Origin: Burkholderiaceae bacterium | GTDB lineage: Bacteria > Pseudomonadota > Gammaproteobacteria > Burkholderiales > Burkholderiaceae_E | DNA: 64,000 nucleotides | Assembly (NCBI GenBank): GCA_016710525.1 | Contig: JADJVQ010000008.1 | Coordinates: 62,001-126,000 of the forward strand | Reading direction: 5' to 3' | Shown: positions 16,871 through 27,177 of the stretch, piece by piece | Layout of the letters: each line of letters starts with the position of its first letter | Position numbering within the stretch: position 1 is the stretch's first letter | Translations under genes and position numbers: made by a program | The notes under the pieces: generated by a model | Database searches by the model: none | What the model saw: the letters and a program-made list of their open reading frames with translations, nothing else | Told to the model about the DNA's origin: nothing

Positions 16871-17632
16871 ATGAACGGAACAGCACAGACGGTGGTTCAC
16901 GGTGTGTCTTCGGCAGCGCTCGTCGCGGGTCGCGAAGACCTGGCTGCGGCCTTGCGGTGGTCGGCCCGCCTGGGCCTGAACGAAGGCGTGTGCAACCACT
17001 ACAGCGTCGAACTCGCACCCGATCGCTATCTGATCAATCCGCAAGGATTGCACTGGAGCGAAGTGCGGGCTGCCGACGTGCTGCTGATCGATGGTGCGGG
17101 GCAGGTGCTCGATGGCCCGCATCCGCTGGAGCCGACCGCGTTTTTCATCCACAGCTGGATCCACCGGCTCAACCCGCACGCCAAGGCCGTTCTCCACACC
17201 CACATGCCCTATGCGACCGCGCTCACGCTGGTGCAGGGCGGGCGCATGGAGTGGTGCAACCAGAACGCGCTGCGCTTCTTCGGGCGGGTGGCCTTCGACG
17301 ACACCTACAACGGGCTGGCGCTGGACGACGCCGAGGGCCGGCGGATTGCCTCGCAGCTGAACGGACACGACGTGATGTTCATGGCCAGCCATGGCGTGAC
17401 GGTGGTGGGCCGCAGCGTGGCCTGGGCCTTCGACGACCTGTACTACCTCGAGCGCGCCTGCATGCACCAGGTGCTGGCGGTGCAGGCCGCGGGCGGTCGG
17501 GCGCTGCGCCGCGTGCCGGACGAGTTGTGCGCGGCCACCGCGGCGCAGATCGCCGGCGAGCGCCAGCAGAGCGACATGTTCATGGCGTCGGTCAAGCGCA
17601 TGCTCGATCGCGACGAACCCGGCTGGCGCTGA
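16871..17632 (+). CDS. Class II aldolase/adducin family protein
   Basis: Zinc-dependent aldolase or epimerase fold, 253 residues. The metal-binding histidines are in VLHTHMPYATAL (about 112-123) and in ASHGVTVVG (about 176-184). NEGVCNHYSVEL at about 38-49 is the usual substrate/phosphate-loop region, though the phosphate-binding residues are not obvious. Many such proteins in catabolic clusters act as decarboxylases or aldolases on small hydroxy acids. It is 65 bp upstream of the SDR gene in the same direction, and the two may handle the same hydroxy/keto intermediate. Confidence 0.88.
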   Translation: MNGTAQTVVHGVSSAALVAGREDLAAALRWSARLGLNEGVCNHYSVELAPDRYLINPQGLHWSEVRAADVLLIDGAGQVLDGPHPLEPTAFFIHSWIHRLNPHAKAVLHTHMPYATALTLVQGGRMEWCNQNALRFFGRVAFDDTYNGLALDDAEGRRIASQLNGHDVMFMASHGVTVVGRSVAWAFDDLYYLERACMHQVLAVQAAGGRALRRVPDELCAATAAQIAGERQQSDMFMASVKRMLDRDEPGWR

Positions 17633-17697
17633 ACACCGCGCGCCGTGGCGAGTTGGCCACGGCTGTCGATCATCGAACCACCAAGGAGGCAACATCC

Positions 17698-18447
17698 ATG
17701 CAGTTTCAATTCAAAGGCAAGCGGGTCGTCGTCGCGGGCGGCAGCCGCGGCATCGGGCGCTCGATCGCGCTGGGCTTCGCGCAGGCGGGCGCGCTGGTGT
17801 CGATCTGCGCGCGCGGCGAAGATTCGCTGCGCAAGACCGAAGCTGAAGTCGCCCGGCACGGCCAGAAGGTGCACGCGGCAGTTTGCGACCTGTCCGACGG
17901 TGCGGCGGTGCGCGGCTACGTGGCGGCGGCAGCCGATGCGCTGGGCGGCATCGACGTGCTGGTGAACAACGCGTCCGGGTTCGGGCGCAGCGACGATGAA
18001 GAAGGCTGGGCCGCCAGCATCTCGGTCGACCTGATGGCCACGGTGCGGGCTTCGCAGACGGCGATGCCGCACCTGCTGGCCAGCAAGGGCTCGATCGTGC
18101 ACATCTCGTCGATCTCCGGCCTGGCGCCCTCGGTACGCACTCCGCCCTATGGCGCAGTGAAGGCGGCCCTGATCCAGTACACGCTCACGCAGGCCGCGGC
18201 TCTGGCGTCCAAGGGTGTGCGGGTCAACTGCGTGGCGCCGGGATCGATCGAGTTCCCGGGCGGGGTGTGGGACCAGGCCAGGCAGCACAATCCCGCGCTG
18301 TACAAGGGCATCCTGTCGAGCATCCCGTCCGGGCGCATGGGCGGACCCGAAGAGGTCGCCAACGTGGTGATGTTCCTGGCCAGCGACGCGGCCAGCTGGG
18401 TGACCGGCCAGACCATCGCGGTGGACGGCGGGCAGATGCTCAGCTGA
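17698..18447 (+). CDS. SDR-family NAD(P)-dependent oxidoreductase
   Basis: Classical short-chain dehydrogenase, 249 residues. The cofactor motif is GGSRGIG at about residues 14-20, NNAS is near 90, the catalytic serine is in HISSIS near 137-142, and the YGAVK pair is at about 152-156. The C-terminal WVTGQTIAVDGGQMLS is typical. An AAGGAGG site stands 9 bp before the ATG. It follows the class II aldolase gene, so a hydroxyacyl or hydroxy-acid substrate is likely; specificity cannot be read from the sequence. Confidence 0.93.
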   Translation: MQFQFKGKRVVVAGGSRGIGRSIALGFAQAGALVSICARGEDSLRKTEAEVARHGQKVHAAVCDLSDGAAVRGYVAAAADALGGIDVLVNNASGFGRSDDEEGWAASISVDLMATVRASQTAMPHLLASKGSIVHISSISGLAPSVRTPPYGAVKAALIQYTLTQAAALASKGVRVNCVAPGSIEFPGGVWDQARQHNPALYKGILSSIPSGRMGGPEEVANVVMFLASDAASWVTGQTIAVDGGQMLS

Positions 18448-19489
18448 GTCGCGCGGTCGGATCGAGGCGCGCCCCCAGCGCAGGGCTCGCGCCCTCGATC
18501 GGTTGCAGGAGCCGCTCCCAGACCGCGGCGCCCGCGCCGCGTCGGAACGCGCCGAAATGCCCGATCGAACGCATGCCCGCGTCGGCGGGGCGCAGGTGGT
18601 GACGCTGGACATCGGCCGCCGGGAACTGGCCGGCCAGCGCGTCGACCGCCGATCGCGGCGCGAAGGCCCAGTCGTCCTCGATGCTCCACAGGTGCACCGG
18701 CGCGACAATCTTCGCGAAGCGGTTGTGCGGCGCGATGGCCGGGTCGCTGAAATGCGCGCCGCGCCGCAGGCCCCAGGCCGACCAGTCGCGCGCCACGCCG
18801 GCGGGCATCGGCTGCGCGCCGCCGCCCAGCGCCCAGCCAGGCAGGCTCCCGAAAACCTTCAGCGTGGCCGGCACCCAGGCTCCGAAGAACGCCGCGACCA
18901 TCGGACGGGTCAGGACGGGCCAGTGCCGCCATTCGGCCGATTGCGAACCGATCGCCAGGATGGCATCGGCTTGCTCGACTCCTTGCGCGAACCCGATCGC
19001 ATTGCCGCCGAACGAATGGCCGATCAGCAGCAGCGGCAGCCGCCGGGACGGATCGTCGCGTCCACGCCGGTGCTGTGCCGCGGCAATCGCCGCGGCCATG
19101 TCCAGCAGCGCCCAGTCGCGCATGGTGGCGTGGTCTGCGCGTACGCCATGCGCCAGGCGTGAGCCGCCGATGCCGCGATAGTCGTAGGTCAGCGTCGCAT
19201 AGCCGCGTCCGGCCAGCCAATGGGCGAATGCCCGGTAGTAGCCGCGCGGCACACCGGCCGCCGCACTCATCAGCGCGACCGCATGCGCCCGCCCCGACGC
19301 CGGTTCGATCCAGTCGGCCGCGAGCGGGCGGCCGTCGGCGCAGATCAGGGTGGCGCCGACTGCGCACGAGGCACCGGGTGCACCCGGTGAACTGGGCGCG
19401 CCGCCCCGTTGGGGGCTGCCGTCCGCCATCGGCGTGTGCGGCGCGATGTCAGGGGCGAGGGTGGGGGCGTCGAAGGAAAGGGCAGTCAT
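18440..19489 (-). CDS. Alpha/beta hydrolase
   Basis: 349 residues from the ATG at 19489 (TGGAG seven bases ahead). A longer frame runs back to 19588 but has no good start. The nucleophile elbow is LIGHSFGGNAIG at about residues 129-140 in an alpha/beta-hydrolase layout. RGYYRAFAHWLAGRGYATLTYDYRGIGGS is the oxyanion/lid strand region. It resembles the serine aminopeptidase S33/esterase-like group called YheT or AB-hydrolase 1 in other genomes. It is convergent with the SDR gene (8-bp overlap) and divergent from the LysR gene, which may control it. Confidence 0.85.
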   Translation of the reverse strand: MTALSFDAPTLAPDIAPHTPMADGSPQRGGAPSSPGAPGASCAVGATLICADGRPLAADWIEPASGRAHAVALMSAAAGVPRGYYRAFAHWLAGRGYATLTYDYRGIGGSRLAHGVRADHATMRDWALLDMAAAIAAAQHRRGRDDPSRRLPLLLIGHSFGGNAIGFAQGVEQADAILAIGSQSAEWRHWPVLTRPMVAAFFGAWVPATLKVFGSLPGWALGGGAQPMPAGVARDWSAWGLRRGAHFSDPAIAPHNRFAKIVAPVHLWSIEDDWAFAPRSAVDALAGQFPAADVQRHHLRPADAGMRSIGHFGAFRRGAGAAVWERLLQPIEGASPALGARLDPTARLS

Positions 19490-19581
19490 GGCCGGACTCC
19501 AGGGTGGCACGTCTGCGCACTGTAGAAAGGTGACGAATGTTTGACTAGACTGGCTGTTATTGACAGATTGGTGAGGAATAA

Positions 19582-20577
19582 TTGACAAAATCCGTACCGT
19601 CCGACCGGTCGACGCCGCGCGGCACCCGCGCTCGGGCGTCGACGATGGCGCCGCGGCGCGAACTGCCGCTCGATGCCAATGCGCTGGAGCTTTTCGCCCG
19701 CACGGTCGCCGCCGGCAACTTCGCGCAGGCTGCGCGCGAGCTCGGGCTGACGCGCGCCGCGGTCAGCCGCCGGGTCGCGGTCATGGAGGCCGCGCTCGGC
19801 CAACCGCTGTTCGCGCGCACCACCCGGGCGCTGGGACTGACCGAGACCGGGCGCCGGCTGGCGGTCCGCGCGCGGGCGGTGGCCGAGGCCGCGCAGGCGG
19901 CCCGCCAGAGCTATCGGGCGCGTGGCGATGGCCTGAGCGGCAGCCTTCGGGTCACCGCGGTACCCAGCTTCGGCAATACCGTGCTGGCGCCGCTGCTGGC
20001 ACGGTTCCAGGCGGCCCATCCGCAGCTGCGCCTGGAGCTGAGCTTCACCCACCGCCGGGTCGACCTGCTGCGCGAAGACGTCGACGTGGCGTTTCGGATC
20101 ACCAGCCGGCCGCCGCCGGAATGGGTGGCGCGGCCGGTGCTGCGTTTTGTCGCCCGGGCCTACGCCAAGCGCCGCCGCGGACTGCCCCTTCGCGAGCCCG
20201 CGCAACTGGCCGATCAGCGCTGCCTGGTGCTGGGCAATCCGGCCGATTCGCTGTCGATGCGCTGGTGGCATGACGACGGCCGGCAGGCCGATGTTCAGGT
20301 CGCGCCGGCCTGCACCAGCGACGACCTGGCGACGCTCGTGGGCATGGCCCGCGAAGGCAATGGCGTGGTATTCGCGCCGGACTTCACGGTGCGGGACGCA
20401 CTGGTCGACTCAGCCCTTGCCGATGCGTTGCCGGGCTGGCAGTTGCGCGCGCCCGAGGGTGATCTCGTGCAGGCCTTGATGTTGCCATTGCCGGCAAGTT
20501 CGCCCGCGGCGCTCGCGCTGGTGCGCTTCGTGCAAGAGCAGCTTGGGCCGGTGCTCAGTCCGACAGCAGCTTCATGA
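19582..20577 (+). CDS. LysR-family transcriptional regulator
   Basis: 331 residues from a TTG start with GAGGAATAA just ahead. The N-terminal winged helix-turn-helix lies at about 30-90 (ALELFARTVAAGNFAQAARELGLTRAAVSRRV), followed by the periplasmic-binding-protein-like effector domain. The C-terminus ends QEQLGPVLSP before the low-complexity region begins. The divergent alpha/beta hydrolase gene is the obvious target, with the shared 92-bp intergenic as control region. Confidence 0.92.
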   Translation: MTKSVPSDRSTPRGTRARASTMAPRRELPLDANALELFARTVAAGNFAQAARELGLTRAAVSRRVAVMEAALGQPLFARTTRALGLTETGRRLAVRARAVAEAAQAARQSYRARGDGLSGSLRVTAVPSFGNTVLAPLLARFQAAHPQLRLELSFTHRRVDLLREDVDVAFRITSRPPPEWVARPVLRFVARAYAKRRRGLPLREPAQLADQRCLVLGNPADSLSMRWWHDDGRQADVQVAPACTSDDLATLVGMAREGNGVVFAPDFTVRDALVDSALADALPGWQLRAPEGDLVQALMLPLPASSPAALALVRFVQEQLGPVLSPTAAS

Positions 20578-21376
<799 letters not shown>

Positions 21377-22092
21377 ATGAGGCTACTGCTCGTCGAAGAC
21401 GATCGCATGATCGGCGAAGGCCTGCGTGCTGCGCTGCGCCTGGAAGGCTACGCGGTCGATTGGGTGCGTGATGTCGCCGCGGCGCAGGCGGCGCTGGGCA
21501 GCGAGCGCTTCGACCTGGTGCTGCTGGATCTGGGCCTGCCTCCTGGGGGCCGTTCGGGGGGGGCCGCGACCGGTGTCGATGGCATGACCGTGCTGCGCAG
21601 CTTGCGCGCCCGCGGCGACGCGACGCCGGTGATCGTGCTGACCGCGCGCGACCAGCGCGGCGATCGCGTGGCGGGACTGGACGCCGGTGCCGACGATTAC
21701 CTGGTCAAGCCCTTCGATCTCGACGAACTGAACGCGCGGATCCGCGCGGTGCTGCGCCGCCACGGCGGACGCGCCGAGCCGTCGTTGCGCTGCGGGCCGG
21801 TCAGCCTCGATCCGGCCACCCGCCAGGTGACGCGCGACGGGCGCCGGTGGCACTGTCGGCGCGCGAGTTCGCGGTGCTCGAGGCGCTGATGCTGCGCCCG
21901 GGCGCGCTGCTGTCGCGCGCCCAGCTCGAGGACCGGCTCTATGGCTGGGGCGAAGAGATCGAGAGCAACGCGGTTTCGGTGTACATCCACCAGCTTCGCC
22001 GCAAGCTGGGCGCCGACTTCATCCGCACCGTTCGAGGGGTGGGCTATTTCGTCTCGGATGCGCACTCGGCCGGGCCGGTCGATTCCGAATGA
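21377..22092 (+). CDS. OmpR-family response regulator (frameshifted, with insertion in receiver)
   Basis: Receiver plus winged-helix DNA-binding protein of the QseB/TctD type, about 238 residues when repaired. The receiver has EDD at residues 7-9, the phospho-acceptor in LLDLGLP near residue 52 and LVKPFD near 112. About ten extra residues (GGRSGGAAT) sit between LGLP and VDGM, where relatives have none. The frame breaks at about 21839-21846: the upstream frame ends DGRRW and the downstream frame continues VALSAREFAVLEALMLRPG into the DNA-binding domain. One more G in the GGG at 21839-21841 restores it. Its stop overlaps the start of the kinase gene. Confidence 0.85.
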
Positions 22093-23390
22093 CCTCGATC
22101 CGCCTGCGCCTGCTGCTCTCGCTGCTGGCCATGCTGCTGATCGCGGCCGTCGTGATGGGTGCGCTCACCTATCGCAACGTGCTGGCCGAAACCGAGGGGT
22201 TGTTCGATTACCAGCTGCGCCAGATGGCCTTGTCGCTGCGCGACCAGGGCGAGATAGCCGCCGATCAGGTCGGTCCGCTGACCGACGAGCAACTCGATTT
22301 CGTGATCCAGATCTGGACCATCGACGGGCGGACCATCTATGCGTCGCGCGCCCACGAATCGCTGCCTGGCCGCGCGGTGCTCGGGCTGGCCGACGTGACG
22401 GTCTCGGGCGCGGTCTGGCGCACGTTCAGCGTGGCGACCCGCGACCGGGTGATCCAGGTTGCGCAGCCGCGCCAGATCCGCCAGCGCCTGGCCGCCGGGG
22501 CGGCGTTTCGCAGCGTCACGCCACTGCTGCTGCTGGCGCCGCTGATGGCGCTGGCGATCTGGTGGCTGGCGGCGGTCACGCTGGCGCCGCTGCGCCGGCT
22601 CGCCGCGCAGGTCCGCCAGCGCGACGACCGCTCGCTGGAGGCGTTGCCGCAGGCGGGGCTGCCCGACGAGCTCACGCCGCTGGTCAGCGCGATCAATGCG
22701 CTGCTGATCCGACTGGGCGGATCGCTCGAGGCGCAGCGCGCCTTCGTCTCGGACGCCGCCCATGAGCTGCGTTCGCCGCTGACCGCACTGACGCTGCAGG
22801 TTCAACTGCTTGAACGGGCGAGCGACGAGGCCACGCGCCGCGATGCCCTGGCCGAGCTGTCGCAGGGCATCGGGCGGGCGACCCGCCTGGTCGAGCAGCT
22901 GCTGACCCTGGCCCGCAGCGAACCCGGGGCGCCGGCGGTGCCGATGCGCTCGCTGGATCTGGCTGAAACCGTCCGCCAGTCGCTGAGCGGCGTCGTTGCG
23001 CTGGCTGCGGCGCGCGATGTCGACATCGAAATGCTGGCCCAGGCTTCCCCTCGGGCCGTCGGGGACGCCGGGGAAATCGGGGTGATGGTGCGAAACCTGG
23101 TCGACAACGCCATCCGTTATTCGCCGCGCGGCGCCCGGATCGAGTTGCGGGTCGACGTCCGAGAGGGAGCGCCGCTGCTGCAGGTCGACGACTCCGGCCC
23201 GGGAATCCCCGCCGCCGAGCGCGAGCGGGTGTTCGACCGGTTCTATCGCGGTGCCACCGGCGACGAGCCGGGCACCGGCCTGGGGCTGGCGATCGTGCGC
23301 GGTATCGCCACCCGCCACGGCGCCAGCGTGATCCTGGGCGACTCGCCGCTGGGCGGGCTGCGGGTCACGGTGCGCTTCCCGGCGCCCTAA
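22089..23390 (+). CDS. Two-component sensor histidine kinase (QseC/TctE-like)
   Basis: 433 residues. There are two membrane helices (about 7-29 and 143-165) with a periplasmic loop of roughly 115 residues between them, then a HAMP-like linker. The dimerisation/phosphoacceptor helix has SDAAHELRSPLTAL with His near 224. The ATPase domain has NLVDNAIRYSP (N box), DDSGPGIP (G1) and GTGLGLAIV (G2). The start overlaps the regulator stop (ATGA), so the two are translated together. The stimulus is unknown; the protease gene directly downstream is a plausible target and suggests envelope stress sensing. Confidence 0.94.
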   Translation: MTSIRLRLLLSLLAMLLIAAVVMGALTYRNVLAETEGLFDYQLRQMALSLRDQGEIAADQVGPLTDEQLDFVIQIWTIDGRTIYASRAHESLPGRAVLGLADVTVSGAVWRTFSVATRDRVIQVAQPRQIRQRLAAGAAFRSVTPLLLLAPLMALAIWWLAAVTLAPLRRLAAQVRQRDDRSLEALPQAGLPDELTPLVSAINALLIRLGGSLEAQRAFVSDAAHELRSPLTALTLQVQLLERASDEATRRDALAELSQGIGRATRLVEQLLTLARSEPGAPAVPMRSLDLAETVRQSLSGVVALAAARDVDIEMLAQASPRAVGDAGEIGVMVRNLVDNAIRYSPRGARIELRVDVREGAPLLQVDDSGPGIPAAERERVFDRFYRGATGDEPGTGLGLAIVRGIATRHGASVILGDSPLGGLRVTVRFPAP

Positions 23391-23396
23391 TCTTCG

Positions 23397-23425
23397 CTTA
23401 ACCGATCGCTAACGCAGCCCTAATC
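23397..23425 (+). promoter_or_regulatory. Three CTTAA/CTAA repeats at helical spacing before the protease gene
   Basis: CTTAAC at 23397, CTAACG at 23409 and CTAATC at 23420 recur every 11-12 bp, in the 104-bp gap between the kinase and the HtrA gene. Repeated half-sites of this type at one helical turn are what OmpR-family regulators such as PmrA and QseB bind. The regulator encoded just upstream is the obvious candidate; this is inference from position and pattern. Confidence 0.5.
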
Positions 23426-23494
23426 GGCGCCGCCTATCGTGAGGGCCTTGCGGATCCATCCGCGTGTTCCGAGTCCTCACAGAAAGGCATCGCC

Positions 23495-25003
23495 ATGCTG
23501 TTCAAACCCCTGACAGCCGCATTGATCGCAGCTGGATTGGTGGTGGCCGGTACCGCCACCGCGTTCAACCTCCCGACCTGGCTGAAGGCGGATACCCGCC
23601 CCGGAGCGGTCACTTCCCAAAATGCGCCCGCGAGCCGCGACGCCTCGGCCGCTGCGTCGCCGGTGCCGATGATCAGTGCCGCGGGACGCGTGCCCGACTA
23701 CCGTGCCATCGTGCGGCAGTTCGGACCCGCGGTGGTCGGCATCACCGTCGAGGGCACCCGCAAGATGGCGGCCGAAGAATCCGCGGCATCGCCCGACGCC
23801 GAGGACGACCCGTACTTCCAGTTCTTCCGTGGCCTGCCGGGCATGCAGCCGCGCCTTCGCGACAACCCGGCCGTGCCGTTTCGCGGCCAGGGGTCGGGAT
23901 TCATCATCAGCGCGGATGGCTTGATCCTGACCAATGCCCATGTCGTGCGCGAAGCGAGGGAGGTCACCGTCAAGCTGAGCGACCGGCGCGAATTTGCCGC
24001 GCGGGTGCTGGGCACCGATCCGGTCACCGACATCGCCGTGCTGCGCATCGATGCGAAGCAGCTGCCGGTGGTGCGCCTGGGCGATCCCCGTGAGCTCGAG
24101 GTCGGCGATCCCGTCCTGGCGATCGGGGCGCCCTACGGTCTGGAGCAAAGCGCCACCCAGGGCATCGTCAGCGCCAAGGGCCGATCGCTGCCGGGCGACA
24201 GCGTGGTGCCGTTCATCCAGACCGACGCGGCCGTCAACCCGGGCAATTCCGGCGGGCCGCTGTTCGATGGCGGCGGCGCGGTGGTCGGCATCAACGCGCA
24301 GATCTACTCGCGATCGGGCGGCTTCCAGGGGTTGAGCTTCGCGATCCCGATCAACGTCGCGCTCAAGGTCAAGGACCAGATCGTGGCCACCGGCAAGGTG
24401 GCGCACGCGCGGCTCGGCGTGTCGATCCAGGACTTGAACCAGACCCTGGCGCAGTCGTTCGGGCTGCCGGCGCCCGACGGCGCTCTGATCGCGAGCGTGG
24501 CGCCCCGCAGCGCGGCCGCCGCCGCCGGGCTGCGCTCGGGCGATGTGGTGACGGCGGTCAATGGCGAACCGATCGTGCGCTCCGGCTCGTTGTCCAGCCT
24601 GATCGGAATGTCGGCCCCGGGCGACAAGGTCCGCCTGAAAGTGTGGCGTGACCGCGCCTGGCAGGAGGTGGATGTTCGCCTGGGCGGCGCCGAGCCGCCG
24701 GCCAAGGTGGCTGTCGGCGCGGGGAGTGCGGTGCCCGCCGGCCAGCTCGGCCTTGCCCTGCGCGAGCCGGGCGCCGGCGAGCGCCAGGCCGCCGGGATCG
24801 AGCGCGGCATGGTGATCGAGGGCGTCAGCGGACTGGCGGCGCGGGCCGGCGTCGCGGTGGGTGATGTGCTGTTGTCGATCAACGGCCAGCCGGTGCAGTC
24901 AGTCGAGCAGGTGCGCGGCATCTTGCAGGCCAAGCCGGGCAGCGTCGCCCTGCTCGTCGAGCGTCAAGGCGAGCGGATCTTCGTGCCGGTGAAGCTGGGC
25001 TGA
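23495..25003 (+). CDS. Do-family (DegP/DegQ/HtrA) serine protease
   Basis: Periplasmic protease/chaperone for misfolded envelope proteins, 502 residues. A signal peptide is at about 1-23 (LTAALIAAGLVVAGTATAF). The trypsin-like domain has the triad His in LTNAHVV (about 149), Asp in TDIAVLRI (about 179) and Ser in NPGNSGGPLF (about 253). Two PDZ domains follow (about 300-390 and 410-500). It lies downstream of a two-component pair in the same direction, with candidate regulator sites in its promoter. This matches the MucD/DegQ stress regulon pattern. Confidence 0.95.
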   Translation: MLFKPLTAALIAAGLVVAGTATAFNLPTWLKADTRPGAVTSQNAPASRDASAAASPVPMISAAGRVPDYRAIVRQFGPAVVGITVEGTRKMAAEESAASPDAEDDPYFQFFRGLPGMQPRLRDNPAVPFRGQGSGFIISADGLILTNAHVVREAREVTVKLSDRREFAARVLGTDPVTDIAVLRIDAKQLPVVRLGDPRELEVGDPVLAIGAPYGLEQSATQGIVSAKGRSLPGDSVVPFIQTDAAVNPGNSGGPLFDGGGAVVGINAQIYSRSGGFQGLSFAIPINVALKVKDQIVATGKVAHARLGVSIQDLNQTLAQSFGLPAPDGALIASVAPRSAAAAAGLRSGDVVTAVNGEPIVRSGSLSSLIGMSAPGDKVRLKVWRDRAWQEVDVRLGGAEPPAKVAVGAGSAVPAGQLGLALREPGAGERQAAGIERGMVIEGVSGLAARAGVAVGDVLLSINGQPVQSVEQVRGILQAKPGSVALLVERQGERIFVPVKLG

Positions 25004-25212
25004 GCCGGGTTTGGGGCGCGTTGCTCGGCGCGCATGACGCGGCGTCGGGCGGCGCACCGACGAGGCATCTCGCGCCGCGCCGGCGACGGTTGGCGACCAC
25101 CGGTTGCCAGCCGTCGCACCGGCGCGTGCCGCGGGCGGCGGCTGCGCATCATGGTCTGCATCGCGGATCGACAGCGCCTGACCGGGCCCGGATCCGCCGA
25201 AGGAGATTCCCG

Positions 25213-25791
25213 ATGCCTGCCGACCTTCCCCTGATCACCGTCATCCTCGAAATCATCCGCCGCACGCCGATCTGGGTGTGGGGCGTTCTGGCCGCGCTGG
25301 TCCTTTTCGGTTCGCTGCAGATGCGCCACCACGTGCTGTCGCGGCGGCGTGTCGCCCTGCTGCCGATCGGCCTGGGCGCCTATTCGCTGTCGGGAGCGCT
25401 GGCTGTCGCGGGCTTCCATGCGACCACGCTGATGGCCTGGGCTGGCGGTCTGGCGATCGTGCTCGCGGCCGGACGCAGGCTGCCATGGGCCTCGCGGGTG
25501 CGTCACGACGCTGCGCGCGATGTGTTCGAAGTCGAGGCGACAGTCTGGCCGCTCGTCCTGATGCTGGCGGTGTTCGCGGCCCGGTATGCGGTTGCTGTCA
25601 CGCTGGTGTTCCATCGCGAGTGGGCTGCACAGGCGGAATTCGCCTGGCAGGTCGGCGCCGGGTACGGCGCGCTGACCGGGCTGCTCGCCTCGCGCGCCCT
25701 GGCCATTCTCGGGCGTGCCGGCGCGCCGAGCCCGACACGACGGGTGGCGTCCCTCGAGGTCAAGGAGCGATTCGCCACCCTGGGCATGTAG
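25213..25791 (+). CDS. Small integral membrane protein (DUF6622-like)
   Basis: 192 residues, starting at an ATG with AGGAG seven bases ahead. Five or so hydrophobic segments are visible, including WVWGVLAALVLFGSLQ (about 17-32), LGAYSLSGALAVAGFHATTLMAWAGGLAIVLA and WPLVLMLAVFAARYAVAVTLVF. No catalytic motif is seen. It resembles a family of uncharacterised inner membrane proteins, recalled as DUF6622, with conserved arginines after the second helix. A 209-bp gap separates it from the protease, and I see no promoter-like signal in it beyond the ribosome site. Confidence 0.7.
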   Translation: MPADLPLITVILEIIRRTPIWVWGVLAALVLFGSLQMRHHVLSRRRVALLPIGLGAYSLSGALAVAGFHATTLMAWAGGLAIVLAAGRRLPWASRVRHDAARDVFEVEATVWPLVLMLAVFAARYAVAVTLVFHREWAAQAEFAWQVGAGYGALTGLLASRALAILGRAGAPSPTRRVASLEVKERFATLGM

Positions 25792-25876
25792 CCGGCGGCC
25801 ATGAAACCCGATGAGCCGGGCCGCTTTCCGCAGGCCCGGATCGCGCTGTGGGCCGAGGTCGTGAAAAACGCCCGGA

Positions 25877-27148
25877 TCAAGGTCGACCAGGCGATGCCGG
25901 CTGAGTGCGCGGCCGATGCCCTGGGCCGCGCGACACGATCAAGATCGCGGCGACACCGTACAGCACCACCCCGACCACCAGCGGCGCGCGATAGCCGCCA
26001 AACGTGTCGCGCAGCCAGCCGAACACGGCCGGCCCGAACGAATAGGTCAGCTGTCCGATGCCGGTGGTGAGACCGACCACGGTGCCATACACCTGCGGTG
26101 CGAACTCCTTTTGCACGATCAGCGCCGCCAGCGTGATCACGTTGCCGACCGAAAATCCATAGACCACGCAGGCCACCAGCAGGGCCGGCGCGGCCTGGGT
26201 CGAGGCGATGGCCATGAGCGCCGCCGCCTGGCTGATGAAGGCCAGCGCCGAGGCCCGGCGTTGATCGATCCGATCGATCAGCATCGCCATGCCGATCCGC
26301 CCGACCAGTGCCGAGCCGGTGGTCAGCGCGATCGCCAATCCGATCTGCGCATCGGTCAGCGCCCCGCGCAGCACCGCGACCTGCTGGGTCAGGAATCCGA
26401 CCTGCACCAGCAAGGCCAGCGCGAAAGCGGCGGCAATCGACCAGAAGTCCGAGCGCCGCAAGACCTGTCGGCGTGTGGGCGCCGGCATCTGCGACGGACC
26501 GCGCGTGCCCGATGCCGCGCCGTTCAGGCGTTCGAGCTCGCGCTCGCCGGGCGCCGGCCAGCGCACCAGCATCAGCACCGCGGGACCGAGCAGGGCGAGC
26601 ATCGCGAGGGCCAGCCACTGCGTGGCCTGGGCAAACCCGCGGGTCGCGTTGAGATACAGCAGGGCCGGCGCGATCAGGATGCCGGCGGCCGTGGCACCGC
26701 TCAGCGCCAGGTTGAGCGCCAGGCCGCGACGGCGTTCGAACCAGCGGCCGACCAGGGTTGCGATCGGCACCGAGCTCATGCCGGTCCAGGCCAGGGCGAA
26801 CAGGCCGTAAATCGCGACAAGTTGCCAGCGCTGCTCGACCAGGGGCAGCAGTGCCAGCCCGATCGCCTGCAGCGCGGTCGCCGACAGGACGACTGTGCGC
26901 GGCCCCAGGCGATCCATCGCGTCGGCGACACCCATCAGCAGCAGGGCGCTCAACAGGTAGTGGCCAGTCACGACCGACGCGATGAACGAGGTCGACCAGC
27001 CGGTGTGCTTCTGGATCTCGATCAGGTAGATGCCGTGGGCGTAGAAGCCCGTGCCCCAGGCGAACAGCGCCATCAGGAAGCAGGTGGCCACGGTCAGCCA
27101 GCCGGCGCGCGCGCCGCGGGTCAGGGCGTTGCTGCTGTTGTCATGCAC
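25877..27148 (-). CDS. Major facilitator superfamily transporter
   Basis: 423 residues and about 12 membrane helices in two halves. The loop 2-3 motif appears as MGVADAMDRLGPRTVVL (about 72-88), and the second-half equivalent is IGMAMLIDRIDQRRASAL. The monocarboxylate/oxalate-formate type layout (YGFSVGNVITLAALIVQKEF late in the protein) suggests an organic anion substrate. It is divergent from the urate hydroxylase gene with 56 bp between them, so a role in purine-breakdown product transport is possible but not shown. Confidence 0.88.
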   Translation of the reverse strand: MHDNSSNALTRGARAGWLTVATCFLMALFAWGTGFYAHGIYLIEIQKHTGWSTSFIASVVTGHYLLSALLLMGVADAMDRLGPRTVVLSATALQAIGLALLPLVEQRWQLVAIYGLFALAWTGMSSVPIATLVGRWFERRRGLALNLALSGATAAGILIAPALLYLNATRGFAQATQWLALAMLALLGPAVLMLVRWPAPGERELERLNGAASGTRGPSQMPAPTRRQVLRRSDFWSIAAAFALALLVQVGFLTQQVAVLRGALTDAQIGLAIALTTGSALVGRIGMAMLIDRIDQRRASALAFISQAAALMAIASTQAAPALLVACVVYGFSVGNVITLAALIVQKEFAPQVYGTVVGLTTGIGQLTYSFGPAVFGWLRDTFGGYRAPLVVGVVLYGVAAILIVSRGPGHRPRTQPASPGRP

Positions 27149-27177
27149 CTGCGCAGCATAACGAATCCACCTGAAAT

